Notes: generated from the letters alone by a model not told the origin. Shown: positions 8,849-20,249, numbered from the stretch's first letter. The stretch: 64,000 nt of DNA from Emiliania huxleyi CCMP1516 (GCF_000372725.1 NW_005201287.1:465081-529080), one strand, 5' to 3'. Translations and numbers: made by a program.

Positions 8849-10552
8849 GGGGCGACCTGGACTGGCTGCGCGGCCTTCCTCTCCTGGCAGGGGACGCACG
8901 GCACGTCGCTCGCGGCCCAGCTCGACGCGCGGCAAACCACCATCACGCAGGACACGCTGCTCACCTGGGCCGCTCGTCACGGGCAGGCCGAGGCGGTGCG
9001 GCTGCTGCTAGAGGGCGGCGCGAGCGTCGGGGCGGCTGACAGCGGCGGCGCCACCGCGCTCCTCCTCGCGAGCGAGGAGGGCCACGTCCAGTGCGCCAGG
9101 CTGCTCCTCGAAGCGAGCGCGGCGATCAACCAGGCCGATGAGAATGGCGTCACGCCGCTGTACGTCGCGAGCCAGCAGGGCCAGGTCGAGTGCGTCCGGC
9201 TGCTTCTCGAGGCCAGCGCGGCGACCGACCAAATCGCACAGGGTGGCGCCACGCCGCTGTACGTCGCGAGCCAGGAGGGCCAGGTCGAGTGCGCCAGGCT
9301 CCTTCTCGAGGCGGGCGCGGCGATAGAGCAACCCATGGACGACGGCACCACGCCGCTGAGCGCTGCGAGCATCAACGGCGAGATCGAATGCGTCCGGCTG
9401 CTCCTCGAGGTCGGCGCGGCGGTCGACCAAGCCAAAGACGGTGGCGCCACGCCGCTGTACTTCGCGTGCCAGAACGGCCACCTCGGGTGCGCCCAGCTGC
9501 TCCTCGAGGCTGGCGCAGCGATCAACCAAGCTACAGAGGATGGTGCCACGCCGCTATTCATCGCGTGCCAGGAGGGCCACCTCGAGTGCTTGCAGCTGCT
9601 CCTCGAGGCTGGCGCAGCGATCAACCAAGCTACAGAGGATGGTGCCACGCCGCTGTTCATCGCGAGCGAGAAGGGCCAGCTCGTGTGCGCCCGGCTGCTC
9701 CTCGAGGCCGGCGTCGCGATGGACCAGGCGGACGAGGACGGCGTCACGCCGCTACTCAAGGCGTGCCAGAACGGCCACCTCGAGGTCGCCAAGCTGCTGC
9801 GCGACGCTGGCGCTGACATCAACCAAGCGATGAACGACGGCACCACGCCGCTGTTCATGGCGTGCCAGAACAACCACCCGGAGATCGCCCGGCTGCTTCT
9901 CGAGGCCGGCGTCGCGATGGACCAGGCGGACGAGGACGGCGCCACGCCGCTGCTCGTTGCGTGCCAGAACGGCCACCTCGAGGTCGCCGCGCTGCTTCTC
10001 GAGGCTGGCGTGGCGGTCGAACAAGTCACGCCCCAAGGCGCCACGCCGCTGAACATGGCGTGCCAGGAGGGCCACCTCGAGGTCGCCAAGCTCCTCTCCT
10101 CCTACGGCGCCTCCCGCGCCGCAGTGCCAACCGTTGGCACGCCCGAGGAGATCGCAACCGATGAGGGCCACGTCGACCTCGCTGCCTGGCTGGTCGCCAG
10201 CCGCGGCTGGACACCGCTCGCGCACCTTGAGACCCTCACCGCCGCCCGCGCCACCTCCCTCCTGCGCAGCGGCGCAAGCTTGCACGAGGGCGAGCCGACG
10301 CCACTGCGGCGCGCCGCGGGCGGCGCGGGCGAGGCGGCGGCGCTGGTTCGGCGGGCGGCGGCGCCGTGGTCGCCGGCAAGCCACTCGCTCTTCCCCGCGT
10401 CGGCCCGCGAGCGGGCGGCGCTCCTCGTCCGCTCGATCTACGAGATCCACGAGCGGTACCATCTCGACTCGGCAGGAGCCACGAACGGCATCGCGGCGCT
10501 CGACTTTGGCCACTGCGTCTTGGGTTTCGCGATCACGCGCGAGACGCAGTAG
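8849..10552 (+). CDS. Ankyrin-repeat protein, N-terminus missing
   Basis: Open from just after a TGA at 8846 to TAG at 10552, with no ATG before the repeats start. About twelve 33-residue ankyrin repeats follow the pattern D-G-x-TPLxxAxxxGHxECxxLLLEAGAxI. The C-terminal 140 residues are different: they contain GWTPLAHLETLT, ARATSLLRSGASLHEG, APWSPASHSLFPASARERAALL and HCVLGFAITRETQ. This tail resembles a SOCS-like module that I associate with ankyrin proteins of marine algae. Ankyrin arrays bind proteins; no catalytic domain is visible. The missing start sits beside repeat B, so either an upstream exon is spliced in (ctcctggcag at about 8871-8880 could be an acceptor) or the gene is truncated. 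Confidence 0.8.
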   Translation, partial: GATWTGCAAFLSWQGTHGTSLAAQLDARQTTITQDTLLTWAARHGQAEAVRLLLEGGASVGAADSGGATALLLASEEGHVQCARLLLEASAAINQADENGVTPLYVASQQGQVECVRLLLEASAATDQIAQGGATPLYVASQEGQVECARLLLEAGAAIEQPMDDGTTPLSAASINGEIECVRLLLEVGAAVDQAKDGGATPLYFACQNGHLGCAQLLLEAGAAINQATEDGATPLFIACQEGHLECLQLLLEAGAAINQATEDGATPLFIASEKGQLVCARLLLEAGVAMDQADEDGVTPLLKACQNGHLEVAKLLRDAGADINQAMNDGTTPLFMACQNNHPEIARLLLEAGVAMDQADEDGATPLLVACQNGHLEVAALLLEAGVAVEQVTPQGATPLNMACQEGHLEVAKLLSSYGASRAAVPTVGTPEEIATDEGHVDLAAWLVASRGWTPLAHLETLTAARATSLLRSGASLHEGEPTPLRRAAGGAGEAAALVRRAAAPWSPASHSLFPASARERAALLVRSIYEIHERYHLDSAGATNGIAALDFGHCVLGFAITRETQ

Positions 10553-11090
10553 GAGCCCGTTCGCGCGCGGCGCGGCGCTTGGCGCTGCGCCGTGATCTCG
10601 GTCATGCGGATCGGCTAACATGACGCCTTTTTGGTCAGCGGTTTGAACTTTTCCGCGCGAGCTCGGCATTCGGCAACACGGCATGTGTGGCTCTGGACAC
10701 TGGACGGATAACAGACTGGAGCGGCGAGGCGGGCAGGTTCCGCACCGCTATAGTACTTCACATGCATAAAGCGCTTATACAGTTGTAAGGAAACATGGGT
10801 TGAGGAAATCCGGGCGGGGACGCGACCCACTTCACGCCACGCTGCACGCAGACGGTCCCGCGCCTCGCCGCTATGGACCCAGCCCCCGCCTCCCGCCACT
10901 ATGATTATTGGCTCGTTGCCTTCCAGGAGCCGCGAGCTCGGCAGGTCACGCCGTCGGCTCAAGCCGCGAGCGCTCTGAGTCTCCAGAGCCGCGAGCGGTG
11001 GTCCAACGGCTGAGCCCAGAAAGCTCGCCGCGCAGCAGCGGCGACACAAATTCTTTCAATACCCTAGCCCCTAGGGGTACCTCGAAACCA

Positions 11091-11978
11091 ATGTCGCGCT
11101 CGCCCCGCGCACGCACCGACGACGACGCCCCGCCCACGGACTGGCTGGGCGAGCTGCCGCCGGAGCTGCACCTTCGCATCCTCGAGGGCGTCGACGACTT
11201 CTCCGACTGCGCCGCCTTCAGCCTCGCGTCGCCGCGCCTCGGCCTCCTCGCCCTGCGCAGCGGCCTGGCGCGCTTCAAGGACCCTCTCTTCGCCGTGGCG
11301 ATGCGGCTGCTGCTCATCGAGCGCTTGCATGCCGGATCGTTCGTCGGGGCGCCCATCATGGACACGCTCAACGAGGCCACCCTTCGCGCCTACGCCGCCG
11401 ACCGCCGCGCCAGCGCCGACAATTTCCCGTGGCTTGCGAGGGTGAGCCCGGCACTCCGCCTCTCGTCGGAAGTGACGGGTGCTGGCGCGAGTCGCGCCGA
11501 GTACTGGAGACTGCGGCGCGGCGAAGAGAATGGCGCGATGCTGCGGCGGCGCCTCTTGCAGTCCGGCATGGTGCAGCACTACGAGGGCGAGCGAGGCCGG
11601 GAGCGGAAGGTGCGCTTGGTGATTCCCAGCGGCAAGGTGCAGCACTACGAGGGCGAGCGAGGCCGGGAGCGGAAGGTGCGCTTGGAGACTGCCGACGGCA
11701 CCGTGCAGTACTGCGAGGGCGAGCAAGGTGCGGAGCGGAAGGTGCGCCTGGAGTCCAACGGCTACGTGCAGCACTACGAGGGCGAGAAAGGTGCGGAGCG
11801 GATGGTGCGGTCGGAGCTCCCCGACGGCAGCGTGGCGTACTACGAGGGCGAGCGAGGCGAGGGCGAGCGAGGCGCGGAGCGGATGGTGCGCGCGGAGTTT
11901 CCCAGCGGCATCGTGAAGTACTACGAGGGCGAGAAAGGCGCGGAGCGGATGGTGCGCGTCGACGCCGCCTCGCTCTAG
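11091..11978 (+). CDS. F-box-like protein with six HYEGE repeats
   Basis: Single exon of 295 residues. Residues 20-60 (LGELPPELHLRILEGVDDFSD) look like an F-box. From about residue 160 a 22-residue unit repeats six times around the core V-x-H/Y-Y-E-G-E-x-G-x-E-R-x-V-R, with strict spacing and one unit lengthened by an extra GERGEGERG. The repeat resembles MORN-like beta hairpins but is not a standard MORN. A role as a substrate adaptor for a ubiquitin ligase is inferred from the F-box alone. The 538-base stretch before it (10553-11090) shows no other gene. Confidence 0.8.
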   Translation: MSRSPRARTDDDAPPTDWLGELPPELHLRILEGVDDFSDCAAFSLASPRLGLLALRSGLARFKDPLFAVAMRLLLIERLHAGSFVGAPIMDTLNEATLRAYAADRRASADNFPWLARVSPALRLSSEVTGAGASRAEYWRLRRGEENGAMLRRRLLQSGMVQHYEGERGRERKVRLVIPSGKVQHYEGERGRERKVRLETADGTVQYCEGEQGAERKVRLESNGYVQHYEGEKGAERMVRSELPDGSVAYYEGERGEGERGAERMVRAEFPSGIVKYYEGEKGAERMVRVDAASL

Positions 11979-12275
11979 TTACGCAGAATCGCGCGACGGA
12001 TGAAGGCAAATCTCTCACTCACGCACACACACACACCGCACCGCACCCCGCCCCCGCACTCGCCCCCCTAGGTTGGAAGGAGATGAGGAAATGGAACAGC
12101 CCAAGGAAAGGAGCGGAACAAACACGTATTTTAGGGTAAAGTTGTGCGTCACGCTGCGCTTTTCAGTTATCACATTTCTGCAAGATTTTTTTCGCGCGCG
12201 AACTTGTATACGCGCGCTCTCGGGCTCTCGGGCACGGGGCGAAGGCCGCCGAGCTCCTTCGGCGTCGGTGCTCTC

Positions 12276-15200
12276 ATGCTCCTCGTGTTGCTCTCCGCCC
12301 CGGCCGGCGAGCTGTGTGGTGCGGAGACGCGGCGCATCAGCGCGCGCAACCTCCTACTCAGCCCGCACACGCCCTTCTCGCTCGAGGCGGCGCCGGGCTG
12401 CTTCAAGTGGTCTGCGGCCGACGTGTCCCTCGTGCAGGTCGTGCGGCTGGAGGAGGCGGCCGGCTGCCCGCACGGGTCGAGTCGGCGGGTGCAGCTCGTC
12501 ACCCGCGCCCTCGCGCCGGGCGGCTGCGAGGGCGGCCGCGGCAAGGGCCACTGCCGAACGATGGTGCTCGCGGTGCCGGTCGAGGGCGACGGGTCGGAGG
12601 CGCGGGGCTCGGCGTCGTGCTTCGGGGACGAGTCGCTGGGGTGCGAGGTGAACGTGGGGCTCATCTCCTCCCTCTCCATCTCGACCACCACACGCGAGAT
12701 GGTCGCGCAGGACGACGAGATGCAGTGGCTGCAGGCGCACGGGTACGACGTCGAGGGCAACGAGTTTTCCGAGTCCGCGATGCGGAGGCTCCACTTCCGC
12801 TGGCGGTGGGAGGGGCCGAGCGAGCTGTCGTTTGTGGACCTCGCCACCACCCGCCAGATCCTCGACTCCGACCTCGAGGCCCTCGCCTCGCGACCCGAGG
12901 CGGCCCGACTCCACTACCGCGTGCCGGTGCACGCAACCACCCCCAACCCGGCAGTGCAGACGTCCGCCACGCTGCTCAACGAGACGGCGGCCGCGAGGCA
13001 GCAGGTCAGCGGCCTCGTCTCGATCCGCATACGTCCGGCGCACGTCATGCTCTGGCCCGGCCGCCGCGTCGCCGTCCCGCCCGGCTCTTGCCTTCGGTAC
13101 CACCTCTGCAGCCACCAGGAGGGCGTCTGCCACACGCCGGAGAGCTTCGACCGGCGCGCGGCGCAGCTGCTGCCGAGAGGGTCGCCCGCGCCGTCCACGC
13201 GCTGGTCGATGATCGGCAACCCTGCGGTCGGATCGGTGGATGGAGGCGGCGTCTTCCACTCCCTTCTAGGAACCTTCTAGGAAGCGAGGAGTAACTTCTA
13301 GGAACTTTCTAGGCGGCGTCTTCCACGCGGCGGGGAAGGGCGAGGCGGACGTGGCGATGAGGCACGTCGCGATGCGTATCCACGCGGCCAAGGCGCCCCT
13401 GGTGGTTGCCGCGCCGCGCGAGCTCTCGCTCTCTGTGCCCGAGCCTGCCGAGGCTGCGGCGGCGCGCCGACTGCTCCGCCGCCCTCCCGCGGGCTGCCCT
13501 CGCCTCGAGGCGTCTCGAGGTCTCGAGGGGTCGGGCGGGGGAGCGGGGCCGGTTCTGGCGGAGGACGACCCGCGCACTGTCTACCTCGTCGCCGGCGAGG
13601 CTCGCAACGCGTCGCTCCACGTCTTTGCGCACGACCCGCTCGTCAGTGCGGACGGCGTCCCCGCGTCCGAGCGGCTCCTGCTCAACGGCTCGGCGCCGCT
13701 GCCGCTGCTGCCGCACTCCGCACAGACGTGCGGCCGCTCCGACAGGCACCTCGTTCCGACTCTCTCCCTCGGCGGCGGCTGCTCCGCCGCGGGCGAGCCT
13801 CTCCCGCCCGCTGCCGACGAGCTTGCCGCCGCGCCCCTCGCTGCAAGGGCGGCGCCAGGCAATGCGGTGGCTCTGGCGGCTGTCGACCTTGCGGGCGGCG
13901 GGGAGGCGTGCAGCAGCGCCTTCGACGGGTGCCTTGTGGGCGGCGCTCCGCCAGGCGAGGGCAGTAGTGGGAGGAGGAGGGGTGGCGGGAGTAGGCAACG
14001 CTGACACATCTCCTCGGGGCAGCACTGAGAAGAATGCCACGACACCATCAAGCACAACAGCGTTGGTACGGCGCCCCGGCACCCCCTCCCCTTCCCCCTT
14101 CCCCCTTCCCCGTCCGCCAGGCGCTCCCGCCATCCCAACCTGCCAGTGCGTCCGCTTGCGCGCCTCCTCTGTCGGACTCGCTTCGCTCGACGCGCGGCTC
14201 GGCGCGGCGCCCGACGGCTCGTGGGGCGAGCAGCGCGCGTGCGTCCCTCTCGTCGTGCTGCCTCCTCTCGCCGTGCAGGAGGCTACCCTCCGATCTCCCC
14301 GCACCTCCCCTCATATCTCCCCGCACCTCCCCACACCTCGCCGTGCAGGAGGCTACCCTCGTCTACCCCTGGCTCTGCGCTGCGCACGCCGAGGCGCATC
14401 CGCTGCCGCTGCCCTCCGTGTCCGGGGGGTGTGGACGCGCGAGCCCGCCATGCTGCGAATGGTGCATTCGGCCAACCCCGCCATCGGCGTGTCGTTAGGT
14501 CCGGCTGCGTCAGCTGGCGGGTCGAGCAGGCTGGACCTCAGAGCGCGGCGGCGGTGGCGAGCGATCGCTACCTCTCGGTGCGCGGTGCGGGCAGCGTCTC
14601 TTTGCGCGCGACCGACGTGCGAGCTCCGCAGGCGAGCGAACCCGAACCCGAACCCTAGCCCGAACCCTAGCCCGAACCCTACCCCTACCCCTAACCCTAA
14701 CCCTAACCCTAACCCTAACGCCGCAGGCTAGCGCCGCCGCACGCGTCGCCGCCGTCGAGGTCGCCTCGCTGCTCGCGATCTCGTCGGGCGAGCTGCCAGC
14801 CCTCGTCGGAGGAGGGGCGGGAGGCGAGGCGCGCGCCGCGGTGCTGGCGGAGGCGGCGGCGCCGGGCGCCGAGCTGGAGGCGGAGGCGGGCTCGGAGCTC
14901 GAGGTGGTCGTCCTCTTTGCTGGCCGCGACGGGTCGCCACTCGCCCTCTCCTCGTGCGCAGGCCTGACTCCTTCTTCTTCTTCTTAGTCTTGTCATTGCT
15001 CTAGTGGCAGTAGTAGTCTCATCATCGTCATTGGTATCATCATCTCGTGCGCAGGCCTGACCTCTTCTTATTCTTCGTTAGTATGACTAGTGTTCTCTCG
15101 TGCGCAGGCCTGACTGTCGAGTGGAGCCTCGAGCCGCTCCAGGCCCGGCGGAGGGAGGGGAGCGCTTTCGCGGCGAGCGGCGGAGGAGGGGCTGCCGGCG

Positions 15201-18200
15201 GGGAGCTGAGCGGCACCGCGGCTTGCCAGCCTCGCTGCGGCGGCGGAGGAGGAGGGGGAGGCGGAGGCGGAGGCGGAGGCGGAGGGGGAGGGGGAGGGGG
15301 AGGCGCGAGGGAGGGCGAGGGGCACCACTCTTGCGCGGTGGTCCGCGTGCGCGCGGTGGCGGCGGGCGCCGCCTCGCTCCGTCTGCGCGCCGGCACCCTC
15401 TGCTCGCAACAGGACGTCCTCCAGCGGTCGGTCGCTCTCTCGTCGCACGTTCCCCCGCCCGAGGCGGCGGTACGACTCTGCGCGCCGGCCGAGACGGCGC
15501 GCAAGGGCGACCCCTCCCTTCCGGCGGAGCACCTCGAGTTTTCGAACCTGCCATCCGCGCTGGTCCGCGCAGCTGAAGGGGGGGGGGGGGGGGGCTCCCT
15601 GCGGCTGTCTTCACGCCTCGTGGTGAGTGAGAGCAGGTCCGCGCCGCTGCGGGCGACGACTCCTCCCTCCGCCCCCGCATCGACGCGACGACGAGGCTGC
15701 TCGCGGTCGAGTTCGTGGGAGGGAGGCTGGAAGGGGGGCGGGTCGTGCCGGGGGCGCGGCCACACTCGCTCGTCGTCGCGCTGCGGTGCCAGCCCTCCGC
15801 ACGGGCGCAGCGGAGCTGCAACCGCTGCACCGCAGACTGTGAGTCGTCTCGCCGATGTGCAATCAGGTGCCACGCGCCGCACGAGCAGCGCGTGCGCGTG
15901 CACCACGCGCCATCCAACTTCTCCCTCTCCTTCTCCGTCGCCTGCTCGCCGCCTCTCCGCCCGGTGCAGCACGCGTGCGAGCACGACGCCGTCCGCGGCG
16001 CCGAGCAGCGGGGCCGCTGCCCCGTCCCCCTCTCCCTCGGCTCCAACGGCTCCTTCCGGCTGCGGGGCCTCTGGCCCGGCGCGGGCGTGGCGGCGGAGGA
16101 GCTGCCGCCCGAGGAAGCCCCCGCCGCAGCGCTGGCAGACCTCTCCACCGCCGACGTCTCGCCCCCGTGCGGCGGCGACGGCGCCTGCGAGGGTGAGTGG
16201 GAGGTCGCCGTCCGCGGCAGTAAGCTCGGCCCGGCGCGGGTCGCCTTCTCGGTCGCCGGCCACCCGTCGTGTGCGTCGCTGCCCGTGGCTGTCCGCGTCA
16301 GGCACGCGGGCTTCGTGGCCGCTTGCCCTTCCTCGCAGCTCGCACTCGGCGCCTCGATGCGGTGCCACGCGCTCCCCGCCGCCGTCGCCGAGAGCGGCGC
16401 CGCGACCGACCCGGCCGCCACCGCGCGCATGCTCGACGGCGCGACCTTCGAGTGGCGGACCGAGGGCGGGCTCGCGGTCGTCGAGCCCCCCGCCGCAGCC
16501 AGCGCCAGCCGCGAGGCGCCTCGGCTCGGAGAGGCGCAGGGCACTGCTGCGCGCGAGAGCGCCGCGTCGGTGGTGGTGACTGGCATCGCGACAGGCCGCG
16601 CCTCGCTCCGGCTGCGCGCCTCGTCCGCCCCCGACGAGTACACGGACTCGCTCGCCGTGCTCGTGCGCCCGCGGCTGCGGCTGGCGACGCCCCCGGAGCT
16701 GCAGGCGGCGCACGCGGACCCGCCCGTCGTGCCTCCGAATGCGACCGTCCAGCTCGAGGCTGAGCCGTCCGCCGACGCCGAGGCGCGCCGCTGGCATGAG
16801 ACCAGATCATCATGTCTCAGATGTCACACCGAGGCGCCTTAATGTATCAAGGCGCGCCGCTGGCTGCTCTGCGACAGCTACGACGCGGCGGGGGAGCCGG
16901 TCGTAGCGCACGGCGCCGCTAGCGTCGGCGGGTCGGTGCTGCGTGTCGGCGAGGCGGCTGGTTCCGTCTGCGTGCGCGCCGCGTCTGACGCGACGTCAGG
17001 AGAGCGCGAGATTGCCCGAGACTGCCCGAGACTGCCCGAGATTGCCCGAGATTGCCCGAGATTGCCCGAGATTGCCCGAGATTGCCCGAGACTGCCCGAG
17101 ACTGCCCGAGAGGCCCGGTCTGACGCGACGCGAGGAGAGTGCGGGGCGGACACACACTTTTGCGCCACTCTCGAAGGGACACACACACTCTCGAAGGGGG
17201 TGGTGACCCTCATCGCCGTGTGGCGCGAACAGGCGACCGGGCGGTAGACGCAGGGCCGACTCTGGAAGGGAGGCTGCTCGTCGAGGTCGCTCCAATCGCC
17301 CAGGTCCGCCTCCTCGCTCCGACGGCTCCGCCGCCGCTGACTAAAGAGGCGTACGCCGCCCTCCACGGCGACGTCACCACCGACACGGGCGCGACCGCGA
17401 TCGCCGCCGCAGCGGCGAGGGCGACGCGCGCACCCGCGACCGGCGGGCAGGAGGTTGGCGGCGCGCTGCAGCTGGTTGCCGGGGCGGAGACACTTGTGTG
17501 TGGCGCTGCTTTCGACGCGGTGGGGCGGCGGGGCTCTCCCCCCCCCTCCCCCCTTCCTAACAACGAGCTCAGGCTGCTTCCTTTCTCTCCTTCAGGTCGG
17601 GCGGCGGATGCTCCCCTCGTCTCTGCCGGAGGGGTGGCTTTCCCTTTCCGCTTGGCCTCCGGGGGGCGCGTCTGTGCGGAGGGCGAGGAGCCGCCCGGCC
17701 TCGCGAACGGCAGCCGGCGCAGTGCAACTCATGCGTCCGTCCCTTGCTCCTTAGGTCCATCAGCCCGGCCTCGCAGACGGCAGCTGCGCAATGGTGCGCG
17801 CCGACGAAAGGGCGCTCGCTCTCTCGGAGGACGGCACGCCAAGCTCGTACCTCTTCGCGTCGAGCCGCCTCGCCCGCCCCGCCGCCGCAACCTTCTCGCA
17901 CCTCGCCCGTGCGCCCGCGGGGCCGGCCGCTGCGCGAGGGCAGTCGCAGCGGCACGACCCGCCCGCGGCGGCGCGGGGCGTGCCTACGTCGCCGCCGCCG
18001 CCGCCGCCGCCGCCGCGGGACATGGACGCCGCCGCGGAGCGTGGCGTCGTCGGAGGAGGGAGGGGCGACTCCGACGGGTCACGGGGCTCCCACTTTTGGT
18101 GGTGGCTGCTCTACACGCTGGCGGTCGTCGCAACCACGGCGGCGGTGATGCCGGGTGCTGTTCTCCTACTAGACTTGTCTCATTCATGAACGGTTGGTCA

Positions 18201-18393
18201 ATAGGCGGCGGTCGTGCTGGGTGCGGTGTTCGCGGGGCAAGGGCCGCTCAGCGCCGAGGCGGTGGCCGCCCGCGCTGCGAGGCGCGAGGCGAGCCTGATC
18301 AACCCGCGCAAGGACCACCCCAGCGCGCAGTCCTTCGCCTCCGTCGGCGGGCCAGCGTCGCCGCGGCACCGCTCGCCGGGCTTTGGGGACTGA
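12276..18393 (+). CDS. NUP210: Nuclear pore membrane glycoprotein 210 homologue
   Basis: Large single-pass membrane nucleoporin that anchors the pore in the nuclear envelope lumen. It starts with a signal peptide (MLLVLLSAPAGELCGA). The first exon matches NUP210 closely: LLLSPHTPFSLEAAPGCFKW, SISTTTREMVAQDDEMQWL, GYDVEGNEFS, LHFRWRW and VSIRIRPAHVMLWPGRR. Later exons encode the long series of Ig-like/BIG2 lumenal domains. The last full exon has a transmembrane helix (FWWWLLYTLAVVATTAA) and a short cytosolic tail ending RHRSPGFGD. Introns that can be placed: 13246-13312, 14282-14351, 14632-14726, 14962-15107, 16793-16851 and 18139-18204. Each can be read as GC-AG and is flanked by direct repeats. 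Several exons between 13900 and 17800 are uncertain. Low-complexity Gly (15240-15305) and Pro (17990-18015) runs interrupt the coding region. Confidence 0.8.
14637..14719 (+). repeat. Interstitial telomere-like repeat inside an intron
   Basis: Starts as degenerate cgaacc/ctagcc units and resolves into five perfect CCCTAA hexamers. It fills the NUP210 intron 14632-14726, between ctccgcag|gcgagcg and cgccgcag|gctagcg. Confidence 0.9.
14962..15107 (+). repeat. Duplicated intron in NUP210
   Basis: The junction string ctcgtgcgcag|gcctgac appears three times (14961, 15054, 15107), enclosing two intron bodies of 93 and 53 bases rich in tct/cat triplets. Splicing from the first to the last gives SSCAG-LTVEWSLEP. 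Confidence 0.8.
17009..17112 (+). repeat. GAGATTGCCC minisatellite in a NUP210 intron
   Basis: Ten copies of a 10-base unit (gagattgccc, gagactgccc). It is flanked on both sides by gtctgacgcgacg..aggagag, another direct repeat of exon sequence. Confidence 0.9.
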
Positions 18394-18674
18394 CACATAC
18401 GCCGCTTGTCGGCACGCCGAGGCCAAGAGCCGCCACTTGCGCCACACGACCAGAGAGCCCACAGGCGGCGGGGCGCGGGGGCTTGAGAGTGGATGTGGCG
18501 CGTCACTGAGGGTTTGGTGAGGGCTTTTTATTGAGCGCGTTTTGCTCCTAATTATGGAAGGATGCACCCAAGATGCAAGAACACTGCACACTGGTCACTG
18601 CACACTGGACATTCTCATTGCAGTGTGCAGACACAATCACCCCTTTTTTTCCCGTCACAGCGCTGCCTCCCGGG

Positions 18675-19088
18675 TCATTGTTCGCTAGTCGTCTTGGTCG
18701 GGTCGGCGATCGGGAACCCGCCGCCGACTATATCCGCAATCCGAGCAATCACAGTGTCGGCCTCGGCAGCCAACGGCGCTGGCTGCTCCAAGATTCGTTG
18801 GCGATCTATCCGATCGTACAGCTCATCGCGCGTCTCCCAGTCCGTTGGGTCGCAGCTCGCGAGTGCCGCCTTGAGACGCTTCATCGTGGGCGATCCTGCA
18901 TGCTCACCCGGGCCTTCTGCACTACCAGCTGCACCATCATTGTCGCCAGCGGCTGATGCTGAAGCCGCGATTCGGAAGGCTGCAGCGCTCCGCACAGGAG
19001 GGAAGGCACCCACGGCGACAGTGCGGAGCGCGCCGGCCGTGGCCGCGACATTGGCGACGAGGACGACGAGCGCGCGCCGGCACAGCAT
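18675..19088 (-). CDS. Small protein with N-terminal targeting-like peptide
   Basis: 137 residues from ATG 19088 to the stop at 18675. The start MLCRRALVVLVANVAATAGA looks like an organelle-targeting or secretory leader. The body is well mixed in composition (CDPTDWETRDELYDRIDRQR, IARIADIVGGGFPIADPTK), as in a folded protein rather than a chance frame. No family recognised. An in-frame upstream ATG at 19139 would add 17 residues. The gene lies between the end of NUP210 and the (CA)n block. Confidence 0.45.
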   Translation of the reverse strand: MLCRRALVVLVANVAATAGALRTVAVGAFPPVRSAAAFRIAASASAAGDNDGAAGSAEGPGEHAGSPTMKRLKAALASCDPTDWETRDELYDRIDRQRILEQPAPLAAEADTVIARIADIVGGGFPIADPTKTTSEQ

Positions 19089-19192
19089 GTGCAATGTGGT
19101 TCTATGAGGGAGGAGACGCGTCGGCCGTCCCGACTGCAATCAAGCGCGAGATTTTGATCAAGAATTCAAGAAAAATTGTACCAATATAGAAG

Positions 19193-19494
<302 letters not shown>

Positions 19495-20249
19495 GGACAC
19501 CGCTCACGCCACTGGGCCTTGCGCTTGTAATGCCGTGTGGCTCCTGTCGTCTAGACGTGGAGTCGCGAGGGACTAGCCTGGCCCTTGCCCCACCACCTCG
19601 TGTGTGTGGAGAGCACCCCTGGAGCACTGGAGAGGTTTACCTTACCTCACCTCACCGTAGGTGACGCCGCACCTGCTGAGTGACGTGGAGGAGTCAACCT
19701 CCTCGACCGCGGACCGCCGGCTCCGAGCCGGCGGAGGGCGGCAGCGGGCGGCGGAGGCGCAAAAGCCGTCTCGAGGCCTCGACAACGAGATGGTCTGAGG
19801 CCGGCCGCCCTGAACGCTGCCCGAACCCTTCATTTGACAGCCACGCCCCCGCGTCCGCTTTCGTGGCGAGGACGGGGCCTTATTGCTGGCCAGCCTGAAA
19901 ACTGCGCTCCGCGCGCGCACCGCAGGCGTCCACGCCTCGAGCGACGCCGCTTGATCTCTTTTCTGTTGTTGTGTGAGTGTCGTCAGTTTTGCGTCACAAA
20001 CGTGGCGAGTATCGAGTATGTCGTGCGTGTCGAGACGCATCACAGCCAGCGGCAGTTTTGCAAAATCTACGCGGGCTTAGTGAAGCGTTGCACGGACGCA
20101 TACAGATCAGTAACGCCAAGCCGTCGCGTGTAGAGTACGATTACGCCCGCGCACCTCGAGTTAACTGAGTGAGAACTGGGTGTGAGATGTATAGGCGTGG
20201 AACTTGGAGTTGGCGGCGGGCGCGCTGCACAGAGCCCCCGAACTTCTCA

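Noticed and set aside
9008..10684. Long antisense frames opposite the ankyrin array
   Set aside because: Mirror of the 99-bp repeat period; the plus-strand frame has the ankyrin consensus.
15040..16797. A 585-residue open frame antisense to NUP210
   Set aside because: GC-rich shadow of the coding strand with Arg/Ala/Pro-rich composition and no domain.
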